Source: an uncultured Clostridium sp. (GTDB taxonomy: Bacteria; Bacillota; Clostridia; TANB77; CAG-508). From it: DNA of 6,279 nucleotides. Under the pieces are notes generated by a model. It was not told the origin of the DNA. It did no database searches and saw nothing but the letters and a program-made list of their open reading frames with translations. The position numbers and the translations under genes were made by a program. Position 1 is the stretch's first letter, and each line of letters starts with the position of its first letter. Positions 1 through 5,997 of this stretch are shown in pieces. The stretch spans positions 1 through 6,279 of the forward strand of contig CAMNND010000060.1 of assembly GCA_946545035.1 (NCBI GenBank). Reading direction: 5' to 3'.

Positions 1-563
1 TTGTTGATGCTGGAGATAATGGACAAATTCCATTTGAAAATATAGATATAAAGCTTGAGACTGTATCAGATGTAATTGAAGGATTTAATCCAAATTGGGA
101 TGAAGATGTGGATAGTGATATAAAATTTAAGGAAGCAACAGAAATTGCAAGAATGATTTTTAATAATAAAATAGAATCAGTAATTGCAAAATGTAAAGCA
201 AAAGAATTTGTTGAGGAGGCAATTGAAGAATCTAAAGATGGTATACTCATTTTAAAACAATTTATGCCATATCAAGAATTTGTACTAGAATCATCTAACC
301 CTAAGGCAAAGGACATTTTATATGCAGTTTTTAAATCAAATAGAAATGGATATAATGTTAGGGCAATTCCTTCTGTTCTTGGAAGTTTTGAAAATAGAAA
401 GAAACTACCAGCTAGATGGTGTGGTCTAAGAAATGAAGCACTTCAAAAAGTTACAGGTGTTGAAACAGCAACTTTTTGTCACAATGCTGGATTTATTTGT
501 GTAGCTGAAACAATGGAAGATGCGATTAAACTGGCAGAGCTTGCTGTGAAAAATGAAAACTAA
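1..563 (+). CDS. MYG1/UPF0160-family metal-dependent hydrolase (3' part only)
   Basis: This reading frame is open from base 3 to the TAA at 561-563 and continues upstream of the window, giving about 186 C-terminal residues. The first residues read VDAGDNGQ, matching the family's conserved 'DA.DNG' segment. The end carries the other hallmark, a WCGLRNEAL stretch followed by CHNAGFI and TMEDAIKLAEL, as in the C-terminal half of MYG1 proteins. The N-terminal catalytic histidine/aspartate motifs of this DHH-like superfamily lie outside the window. Human MYG1 is a 3'-5' RNA exonuclease of nucleus and mitochondria; the role of bacterial members is not established, so a nuclease role here is inference. 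An internal GTG at 108 could open a shorter frame but is not the start, because conserved residues continue upstream of it. The downstream helicase promoter begins 3 bases after the stop, so the hairpin at 618-658 is also the first terminator available to this gene. Confidence 0.85.
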   Translation, partial: VDAGDNGQIPFENIDIKLETVSDVIEGFNPNWDEDVDSDIKFKEATEIARMIFNNKIESVIAKCKAKEFVEEAIEESKDGILILKQFMPYQEFVLESSNPKAKDILYAVFKSNRNGYNVRAIPSVLGSFENRKKLPARWCGLRNEALQKVTGVETATFCHNAGFICVAETMEDAIKLAELAVKNEN

Positions 564-565
564 AC

Positions 566-594
566 TTTACATAAACGTTATTTTGTGATATACT
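566..594 (+). promoter_or_regulatory. Sigma-A promoter with extended -10, for the DEAD-box helicase
   Basis: The -35 box is TTTACA (566-571) and the -10 box is TATACT (589-594), separated by exactly 17 bases. A TGA at 586-588 supplies the extended -10 TGN element. The transcript would start near 601, giving a leader of about 100 nt before the helicase ATG at 702. The promoter lies immediately after the MYG1 stop codon and upstream of the terminator hairpin at 618-658, so that hairpin would sit inside the transcribed leader. Confidence 0.7.
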
Positions 595-617
595 AGCTAT
601 CATGAAGTTTTAAAATT

Positions 618-658
618 TGGCTTAGAGCAATTTTAACTTTGTTCTAAGTCATTTTTTT
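618..658 (+). terminator. Intrinsic terminator hairpin inside the helicase leader (MYG1 terminator and putative attenuator)
   Basis: Bases 618-630 pair with 639-651 to make a 13-bp stem including two G-U pairs, around an 8-nt loop (631-638). A run of seven T (652-658) follows. This is a textbook Rho-independent terminator. It ends transcription of the upstream MYG1 gene, but it also lies downstream of the promoter at 566-594 and upstream of the helicase start. It should therefore also stop part of the helicase transcription. The terminator shape is seen directly; the attenuation role is inferred from its position. Confidence 0.8.
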
Positions 659-701
659 GCCCAAAGGGATTACGAAAATAAAGGGAGAAAGTGAAATATA
701 T

Positions 702-2249
702 ATGAAATTTTATGAATTAAATTTGTCTGAAAAGATATTAAGAGCTCTTGAAGATATTGGATATAAGGAGACAACTGAAATACAAGAAAGAGCTATACCA
801 GAAATTAAAAATGGAGAAGATATTATTGGTCTTTCTCAAACAGGTACAGGTAAAACTGCTGCTTTTGGAATTCCTGCTATTGAAAATGTTGACTTTAAAT
901 CTAAGAAAACTCAGGTGCTTATATTAGCACCAACAAGAGAGCTTGCAACTCAAATAACAGATGAACTTAGAAAATATACAAAATACATGGAGAGCATTAA
1001 AATACTTACGGTTTATGGAGGTCAATCTATTGAAAAACAAATAATACCATTAAGAAAAGGTGTTCAAATTGTAGTTGGAACACCAGGTAGAATAATGGAC
1101 CATATGAGAAAGAAAACATTAAAACTTGATAATGTTAAATTGGTTGTATTAGATGAAGCAGATGAAATGCTTAATATGGGATTTAGAGAAGATATTGAAA
1201 CAATTTTAGAAAAAGTTCCAGAAAACAGACAAACATTATTATTCTCAGCAACAATGAACGATAAAATTATGGCTATTACTAATAAATATCTTAATAATCC
1301 TAAGAAAATTAAGATTAAAGCAAAAGAGCTTACAGTTGAGAATATTAATCAAATTGCATATCAAACCAAAAATAACATGAAAGATGAACTTACAACTAGA
1401 ATTATTGATATGTATAGGCCAGAAAAACTAATTGTTTTTTGTAATACCAAAAGAAAAGTTGATTCATTATATGATTATCTGAAAGCTCACAAATGCAATG
1501 TGGAAGTTTTACATGGAGATATTAAACAAGATCAAAGAGATAGAACAATTAAAAAATTTAAAAATGGAGATATTAAAATTTTAATTGCAACAGATGTCGC
1601 TGCCCGAGGTATAGATGTTGCAAATTTAGATTTAGTAATTAATTATGATATTCCACAAGAAAATGAATATTATGTACATAGAATTGGTAGAACAGGTAGA
1701 AATAATAATGTTGGTAAATCAATTACTTATGTTGTTGGTAAAGAAAAAAATAAACTTGAAGAAATAGAAGCTTTTGCTAAGACTAAAATTAAGTTTGAGA
1801 AAATTCCAACTATAACAGAGATTAATAAAGTAAAAGATGCAGAGCTTGTTAGTAAAATTGGTAATCTTATGAATTCAAAATCATATGTTAAATCTGATTT
1901 ATTTGAGAATTTTATAAATGATGAAAATACAGATTTAAAAGAGCTTGCGAGATCAATGTTTTCTATTATAAATGGTAGAGATGAAACTGCTAAATATAAA
2001 GCTGATGAGAATGGATTTATAAAATTATTTTTTAGTCTTGGTAAGAAAGATAAGTTAATGGCAAAGGATGTTATTGGAAGTATTTCTGCAAATACAGCCG
2101 TATCTGGAAGTGATATAGGAAAGATTAATATTTTAGATAATTTTTCTTTTGTTGAGGTTCCAAGCAATTATGTTGAAGAAATAATTACTTGTATGAATGG
2201 AAATACTATTAAGGGAAAGAAAGTAAATATTGAGGTTGCAAACTCTTAA
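702..2249 (+). CDS. DEAD-box ATP-dependent RNA helicase with C-terminal DbpA-type RNA-binding domain
   Basis: The predicted cytoplasmic protein has 515 residues and should unwind structured RNA, as DeaD/CshA/DbpA-type helicases do in ribosome assembly, mRNA turnover and cold adaptation. All core motifs are present: Q-motif glutamine Q28, motif I SQTGTGKT (45-52, Lys51), Ia PTRELA (77-82), Ib TPGR (127-130), II DEAD (151-154), III SAT (182-184), IV VFCNTKR (245-251), V ATDVAARGID (296-305) and VI HRIGRTGR (326-333). After a linker, residues about 438-513 match the DbpA/CsdA RRM-like domain, with FFSLGKKDKL, an IGKI turn, FSFVEVP and GKKVNIEV. In DbpA this domain binds 23S rRNA; the target here is unknown. 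I chose ATG 702 because MKFYELNLSE is the usual helicase start. An in-frame TTG at 657 falls in the terminator T-run. The best Shine-Dalgarno, GGGAG at 683-687, is an unusually long 14 nt from ATG. The gene has its own promoter and a hairpin-bearing leader. The ortholog (deaD, cshA or dbpA-like) cannot be settled by eye. Confidence 0.95.
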   Translation: MKFYELNLSEKILRALEDIGYKETTEIQERAIPEIKNGEDIIGLSQTGTGKTAAFGIPAIENVDFKSKKTQVLILAPTRELATQITDELRKYTKYMESIKILTVYGGQSIEKQIIPLRKGVQIVVGTPGRIMDHMRKKTLKLDNVKLVVLDEADEMLNMGFREDIETILEKVPENRQTLLFSATMNDKIMAITNKYLNNPKKIKIKAKELTVENINQIAYQTKNNMKDELTTRIIDMYRPEKLIVFCNTKRKVDSLYDYLKAHKCNVEVLHGDIKQDQRDRTIKKFKNGDIKILIATDVAARGIDVANLDLVINYDIPQENEYYVHRIGRTGRNNNVGKSITYVVGKEKNKLEEIEAFAKTKIKFEKIPTITEINKVKDAELVSKIGNLMNSKSYVKSDLFENFINDENTDLKELARSMFSIINGRDETAKYKADENGFIKLFFSLGKKDKLMAKDVIGSISANTAVSGSDIGKINILDNFSFVEVPSNYVEEIITCMNGNTIKGKKVNIEVANS

Positions 2250-2250
2250 T

Positions 2251-2279
2251 TTGACAATAATTACTTAATTTTATATAAT
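2251..2279 (+). promoter_or_regulatory. Perfect-consensus sigma-A promoter of the small membrane protein gene
   Basis: TTGACA (2251-2256) and TATAAT (2274-2279) are separated by 17 bases, matching the consensus at every position of both boxes. Transcription should start near 2286, about 28 nt before the ATG at 2314. The -35 box begins one base after the helicase stop codon. There is no hairpin between that stop and the promoter, so helicase transcripts probably read into the next gene. Confidence 0.85.
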
Positions 2280-2313
2280 TAGTATAGAGTTTATAACAAA
2301 GGAGGACTTTGAT

Positions 2314-2586
2314 ATGGAGAATGAAGAAAGAATTGGATTAGGAGTTGCTTCAATGATATTTGGTATTATATCACTTGCATCAATGTGTTTCATAGTAATA
2401 TCAGTGTTCTTTGGAATTTTAGCAATCATATTTGGCATACTAAGTATAATATTTGAGAAGAAGAATAAATTAAAACTTACAGGTTTAATACTTGGATTAA
2501 TAAGTATCACAATTACAATTGTTTTATACTTGGTATTAGGTGTATGGGATCTAAACATCTTTATGATTCCAAAATGGTACATCTAA
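2314..2586 (+). CDS. Small DUF4190-like multi-pass membrane protein
   Basis: The predicted protein has 90 residues and is almost entirely hydrophobic after a short acidic start (MENEERIG). Residues about 7-47 form two closely spaced membrane segments rich in Gly and Ile. A short basic loop (KKNKLK, 49-54) follows, then a third segment at about 55-77 beginning LTGLILGLISI. The repeated 'GLGVASMIFGIISL' and 'FFGILAIIFGILSI' patterns, followed by a lysine-rich turn and a second GLILGLI, are the layout of DUF4190 proteins, whose function is unknown. The start is well supported by AAAGGAGG (2298-2305), 8 nt before ATG. The gene has its own consensus promoter and a strong terminator, so it appears to be a well-expressed single-gene unit. 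The family call rests on pattern only. The last residues (FMIPKWYI) are not explained. Confidence 0.75.
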   Translation: MENEERIGLGVASMIFGIISLASMCFIVISVFFGILAIIFGILSIIFEKKNKLKLTGLILGLISITITIVLYLVLGVWDLNIFMIPKWYI

Positions 2587-2607
2587 AAATTAAATAGTAA
2601 AATAAAT

Positions 2608-2648
2608 ACTTAAAACACTAGAATTAGCTAGTGTTTTAAGTGCTTTTT
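2608..2648 (+). terminator. Strong intrinsic terminator after the DUF4190-like gene
   Basis: Bases 2608-2621 pair perfectly with 2628-2641 (14 bp) around a 6-nt loop, AATTAG. Three bases later there is a run of five T (2644-2648). It lies 22 bases after the stop codon and closes the small-protein unit before the next promoter. The other strand also has a T-rich stretch past the stem, so some bidirectional activity is possible, although no leftward gene is visible. Confidence 0.85.
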
Positions 2649-2669
2649 ACATAGAAAATGAATTATTGT

Positions 2670-2691
2670 TCAAGTAATTATATTTACTTGA
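2670..2691. promoter_or_regulatory. Operator-like palindrome overlapping the rsm22 operon promoter
   Basis: TCAAGTAA (2670-2677) and TTACTTGA (2684-2691) are perfect 8-bp inverted arms separated by 6 bp. The right arm covers the first bases of the proposed -35 box (2688-2693). A dimeric repressor bound here would block RNA polymerase. The symmetry and spacing resemble sites of MarR- or TetR-type dimers. I do not recognise the specific motif, and no regulator gene is in the window. Confidence 0.5.
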
Positions 2692-2717
2692 TATTGGATA
2701 TATAAATATGTTACAAT
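2688..2717 (+). promoter_or_regulatory. Promoter of the rsm22-acyl-CoA synthetase-dgkA operon
   Basis: The proposed boxes are TTGATA (2688-2693) and TACAAT (2712-2717) with an 18-base spacer, plus a TGT at 2709-2711 forming an extended -10. The expected start near 2724 is practically at the Shine-Dalgarno sequence GGAGG (2725-2729), so the mRNA leader would be only about 10 nt. An AT-rich TATAAA at 2701-2706 is an alternative -10 but lacks a matching -35. Confidence 0.55.
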
Positions 2718-2733
2718 CCTAAAAGGAGGAGAT

Positions 2734-3696
2734 ATGGCACTACCAAATGAACTTACAGAAGCATTAGATGATTTGCTGGAAGGCAATATTGCTTTTAAAG
2801 AAATAAACATCAATGCAAAAGAAATAAGTAAAAAGTACAGAGAAAATAATAACGATGGAAGTAGACTTGTTACAAGAAAAGAAGAAGCTGTTTCATATGC
2901 ACTATCTAGAATGCCTGCAACATATGAATCTGTATCAGATTGCTTAGAGAAGATATTTGAAAAGAATAACTTTAATATTAGCTCAACACTCGATGTTGGA
3001 GCAGGAACAGGTGCTGCAACTTGGGCTTTATATAATTTCTTTGATGAAAAAACATATACTTGTTATGAACGAGAAGATGAAATGATAAGTATAGGAAAAA
3101 GGCTAATGGAAAAATCAAAACTTATTCAATACACAGAATGGAAAAAGTTTGATATAATAAATGATAGTATTGAAGGCACGTTTGATTTTATAGCAGTTTC
3201 ATATATGATAAATGAATTACCAAGAGACCAAATAAAAAGTGTTGTAGAAAAATTGTGGAACGCAACAGAAAAAGTACTTTTAATAATTGAACCAGGGACA
3301 CCAAGGGGATACGCAAATATAAAGACAATTAGAAATTTACTTATTAAGAATGGCGCTAAAGTAATTGCTCCATGTCCACATGAAGAAGAATGTCCATTAC
3401 CAGAGAATGATTGGTGCCAATTTTCATGTAGAGTTCAAAGAAGCAAAATACACAAGGCTCTAAAAGATGGAAATGCTCCATATGAGGATGAAAAGTATTC
3501 ATATATTGCGTTTTCAAAGCAAGAATGTTTAAACACAGATAATAGAATATTAAGACATCCAATTATAAACAAAGGTTATTCAGAATATAAAGTATGTAGC
3601 AAAGATGGAATAAATAATATAAAACTTTCAAAGAAAGATGGAGATGTATATAAGATTGCAAAGAAAAAGTCTTCCGGAGATAGTTTAAATATATAG
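2734..3696 (+). CDS. Rsm22/METTL17-family methyltransferase-like ribosome assembly protein
   Basis: The predicted cytoplasmic protein has 320 residues. A helical N-terminus with the family segment LSRMPATYES (57-66) precedes a Rossmann methyltransferase fold: SAM-binding LDVGAGTGAATWA (86-98), acidic Glu112 after the second strand, MINELP (158-163), and IEPGTPRGY (185-193). A cysteine-rich segment follows: Cys214, Cys220 and Cys228 in a C-x5-C-x7-C array beginning APCPHEEEC, then Cys232 and the conserved FSCRVQRSKIHK region, with Cys288 in VCSKDG near the end. In human METTL17 an equally spaced cysteine set is reported to hold a [4Fe-4S] cluster. METTL17/Rsm22 act in small ribosomal subunit assembly, so a similar bacterial role is likely, but whether this protein methylates RNA is unknown. 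GGAGG (2725-2729) lies 4 nt before ATG. It is the first gene of an operon; the next gene starts 24 bases after its TAG. Confidence 0.9.
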   Translation: MALPNELTEALDDLLEGNIAFKEININAKEISKKYRENNNDGSRLVTRKEEAVSYALSRMPATYESVSDCLEKIFEKNNFNISSTLDVGAGTGAATWALYNFFDEKTYTCYEREDEMISIGKRLMEKSKLIQYTEWKKFDIINDSIEGTFDFIAVSYMINELPRDQIKSVVEKLWNATEKVLLIIEPGTPRGYANIKTIRNLLIKNGAKVIAPCPHEEECPLPENDWCQFSCRVQRSKIHKALKDGNAPYEDEKYSYIAFSKQECLNTDNRILRHPIINKGYSEYKVCSKDGINNIKLSKKDGDVYKIAKKKSSGDSLNI

Positions 3697-3720
3697 TTAC
3701 AAAGTAGAAAGGAATGTATT

Positions 3721-5571
3721 ATGGGATTATTAGATATAAAAATACCAAAATTTAAATTTCCAAAATTTAAATTTAAAGAAATGGACAATGTAGAAGATAT
3801 CAACATTGAAAAAGAGAAAGAAAAGACAGAAAAGCAAAAGAAAGACAAAAAACAATATTATACTCCAGAATTTAAAACAATTAAAGAAGTATTTAATTAT
3901 AGTAGGGAGAAGTATTCTGATAATGTTTTTGTACTAGAAAAACCAGATCATAAATCACCATATAAAGAAATTAAGTATAAAGAATTTTGTGAGGATGTTG
4001 TAAATCTTGGTACAGGTTTAACAAAATACTTAAGTCTAAAAGATGAAAGAATCATAATTATTGGTGAAACAACATATGGTTGGTATATTTCATACATGGC
4101 ACTACTTTGTGGTGCAGGTTTAGCTGTACCAATTGATAAAGAGCTTCCTATTAATGAAATAGAAAACTTAATTGTTAGATCAAAAGCGAGTGCTGTTATT
4201 TATTCTACAAAGAAAAAAGATGTTATTGATAAAGTTAAAGATAATGTTCCAATGGTTAAATATTTTATCCAGATGAATTCTGACGATAAAGTAAAAGGAA
4301 GAGATGTTGGATTAAATCATGTTCTTGATGAAGGTAAGAAAATGGTTGAAAACGGAGATGATTCTTTTGAAAAAATTGAAATTGATCCGGACGAATTCAA
4401 AGTACTATTCTTTACATCTGGAACAACTTCTCAGTCAAAAGGCGTAATGCTATGCAATAGAAATCTAGCGGCTAACATTAATGCATGCGAAGCGTATGTT
4501 GATATGAGACCGACTGATAGATGGTTTTCTGTACTTCCATTACATCATTCGTATGAATCAACAATTGGTTTCTTATTACCTTTTGAAGTAGGAGCCTCTA
4601 TTGCTGTCTGCGAAGGTTTAAAATATATATTACCAAATATGAAGGAAAGTCAACCAACAGCTATTTTATGCGTTCCAATTCTTGTTGAAAATATTCACAA
4701 GAATGTTAATAAATCAATTGAAAAGAGCGGTAAAGCAGCAGTTGTTAATTCTATGATACATGTTACAAATGCTATAAAAACTGTTGGAATTGATTTAAAA
4801 AGAAAAGTGTTCAAAGAATTATTTGACAATTTTGGTGGAAAGTTAAGAATGATGGTTTCAGCAGCTGCTCCACTTGATGCAAAGGTCGCAAAATGGGTTC
4901 AAGATATCGGAATTATAATGCTACAGGGATATGGTCTTACAGAGACAGCTCCAATATCTGCTTTAACACCAGATTATGATCCAAGAGTTGGTTCTGTTGG
5001 TAAAGCTGTTAACTGTGCTCAAATAAAGATAAAAAATCCAAATGAAAATGGTGAAGGTGAAGTTTTAATTAAGAGCGATACTTTAATGCTTGGATATTAT
5101 GAAGATGAGGAAGCAACCAAAGAAGTTGTATCTGAAGATGGTTGGTTTAATTCTGGTGATGTTGGATACCTTGACAAGGATGGATATCTATACATAACAG
5201 GAAGAAGTAAAAATGTTATTGTTACTCAAAATGGTAAAAACATATATCCAGAAGAAATTGAAGGAATTTTAAAGAATTATCCAGAAATCAAAGAATGTAT
5301 GGTTTATGGAAAAAATCAAGATGATTCAAAAGAGCTTACCATTACAGCAAGAGTACTTCCAAGTATGCCAGATATCCAAGAAAAACTTGGTAAAGATAAA
5401 AATATTACAGATGAAGAAATATACAATATTATTTGGGCAATTATTAAAGAAGTTAACAAGACCCTAACATCTTATAAGGCAATAAAAAAGCTCGAGATTA
5501 AGACTGATGATTTTGAGATGACAACTACAATGAAAATTAAAAGATATAAGGAAATCCAAAAAGATATATAG
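3721..5571 (+). CDS. AMP-forming acyl-CoA synthetase (long-chain fatty acid--CoA ligase-like)
   Basis: The predicted protein has 616 residues of the ANL adenylate-forming superfamily, likely activating a fatty acid to acyl-AMP and then acyl-CoA. Motifs in order: phosphate loop FTSGTTSQSKG (231-241), LPLHHSYE (272-279), GYGLTETAP (403-411), the ATP-ribose aspartate Asp480 in NSGDVGYLDKDGYL, hinge GRSKNVIVTQNGKNIYPEE (494-512) and the late catalytic lysine, probably Lys605 in TTTMKIKR. The chain and motif style fit long-chain synthetases (FadD-like), but the natural acid is not evident from sequence. The phosphate loop carries Ser237 and Ser239 where the family commonly has Gly and Pro. Residues 1-45 are an added tail: MGLLDIKI, two copies of PKFKF, then a charged Lys/Glu run (30-44), perhaps for membrane attachment. 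AAAGGA (3708-3713) lies 7 nt before ATG; an ATG at 3714 is out of frame. It is the middle gene of the operon; dgkA follows 19 bases after its TAG. Confidence 0.92.
   Translation: MGLLDIKIPKFKFPKFKFKEMDNVEDINIEKEKEKTEKQKKDKKQYYTPEFKTIKEVFNYSREKYSDNVFVLEKPDHKSPYKEIKYKEFCEDVVNLGTGLTKYLSLKDERIIIIGETTYGWYISYMALLCGAGLAVPIDKELPINEIENLIVRSKASAVIYSTKKKDVIDKVKDNVPMVKYFIQMNSDDKVKGRDVGLNHVLDEGKKMVENGDDSFEKIEIDPDEFKVLFFTSGTTSQSKGVMLCNRNLAANINACEAYVDMRPTDRWFSVLPLHHSYESTIGFLLPFEVGASIAVCEGLKYILPNMKESQPTAILCVPILVENIHKNVNKSIEKSGKAAVVNSMIHVTNAIKTVGIDLKRKVFKELFDNFGGKLRMMVSAAAPLDAKVAKWVQDIGIIMLQGYGLTETAPISALTPDYDPRVGSVGKAVNCAQIKIKNPNENGEGEVLIKSDTLMLGYYEDEEATKEVVSEDGWFNSGDVGYLDKDGYLYITGRSKNVIVTQNGKNIYPEEIEGILKNYPEIKECMVYGKNQDDSKELTITARVLPSMPDIQEKLGKDKNITDEEIYNIIWAIIKEVNKTLTSYKAIKKLEIKTDDFEMTTTMKIKRYKEIQKDI
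3745..3774 (+). repeat. Perfect in-frame 15-bp tandem duplication in the acyl-CoA synthetase N-terminus
   Basis: The 15-base unit CCAAAATTTAAATTT occurs twice back to back (3745-3759 and 3760-3774) with no mismatch. Each copy encodes PKFKF (residues 9-13 and 14-18). Codon-identical copies suggest recent slippage or unequal duplication, and copy number may vary between strains. Confidence 0.9.
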
Positions 5572-5590
5572 ATAATTTGAGGAGATTTAT

Positions 5591-5977
5591 ATGAAGTTGG
5601 AAAATGAAAAATGTAGCAATGCTTTTGTATGTGCTGCAAGAGGAATAAAAGAGGCAATTAAAACAGAAGCTAATTTGAAATTTGATATCTTATTTGCAAT
5701 TATAATTATTGCTTGTGGTTTTTTCTTCAGAATCAACATGTTTGAATGGATTGTATGTATACTAACAATCGGAGTGATACTATTTGCAGAAATAATGAAT
5801 ACTGCTATTGAAGCAACAGTTGATTTAGTTACAAGGGAGAATAACAAACAAGCTAAAAAAGCTAAAGATATTTCTGCTGGCGCAGTGTTAGTACTTGCAA
5901 TAGTTTCAGTAGTAATTGGTGTTATAATATTTTTACCAAAAATAATTAACCTATTCCAAAACTTGAGAATTATGTAA
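5591..5977 (+). CDS. dgkA: DgkA-family diacylglycerol kinase / undecaprenol kinase
   Basis: The predicted integral membrane protein has 128 residues and phosphorylates a lipid alcohol with ATP. Gram-positive members mainly act on undecaprenol, feeding the carrier lipid of cell-wall synthesis, whereas E. coli DgkA acts on diacylglycerol. The signature AEIMNTAIEATVDL (66-79) is followed by AKDISAGAVL (91-100). Key residues fall two positions before the E. coli ones: Glu26, Glu67, Asn70, Glu74 and Asp93 correspond to E28, E69, N72, E76 and D95. Three membrane helices are visible at about 31-47, 50-70 and 97-119, preceded by the amphipathic GIKEAIKTEANLKFD surface segment. Length is normal for the family. 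GAGGAG (5579-5584) is 6 nt before ATG. The gene is last in the operon, and its final codons overlap the -35 box of the next promoter. Which substrate it uses cannot be decided by eye. Confidence 0.93.
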   Translation: MKLENEKCSNAFVCAARGIKEAIKTEANLKFDILFAIIIIACGFFFRINMFEWIVCILTIGVILFAEIMNTAIEATVDLVTRENNKQAKKAKDISAGAVLVLAIVSVVIGVIIFLPKIINLFQNLRIM

Positions 5978-5991
5978 ATTAACAATATAAT
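5963..5991 (+). promoter_or_regulatory. Sigma-A promoter overlapping the end of dgkA, driving the downstream RNA
   Basis: TTGAGA (5963-5968) and TATAAT (5986-5991) are separated by exactly 17 bases, so eleven of twelve box positions match consensus. Transcription should begin near 5998. The -35 box lies inside the last codons of dgkA and the -10 lies 8 bases past its stop. No open reading frame with a ribosome binding site follows, so the product is probably a non-coding RNA. Confidence 0.7.
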
Positions 5992-5997
5992 AATAGT

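Noticed and set aside
108..563. GTG at 108 as the start of a complete small gene
   Set aside because: The same frame is open to the window edge and contains the conserved DAGDNG segment of MYG1 proteins upstream of 108, so this is the end of a longer gene.
657..701. TTG at 657 as the start of the helicase, adding 15 residues
   Set aside because: The TTG lies in the T-run of the terminator, no ribosome site precedes it, and the added residues do not resemble helicase N-termini, which begin like the sequence from ATG 702.
1727..2167. Leftward 146-codon frame antisense to the helicase
   Set aside because: It lies wholly inside a conserved helicase gene, has no ribosome site or recognisable domain, and is a by-product of codon bias.
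2271..2582. Leftward 103-codon frame opposite the DUF4190-like gene
   Set aside because: It mirrors a gene with strong promoter and ribosome site and would run into that promoter; no independent support.
3356..3848. Leftward frames at 3356-3562 and 3576-3848
   Set aside because: They are antisense to conserved Rsm22 and ligase coding sequence and show no family features.
5472..5985. Leftward frames at 5472-5657 and 5587-5985, the latter with hydrophobic stretches
   Set aside because: The apparent membrane segments are the antisense image of the DgkA helices, and DgkA has all catalytic residues.
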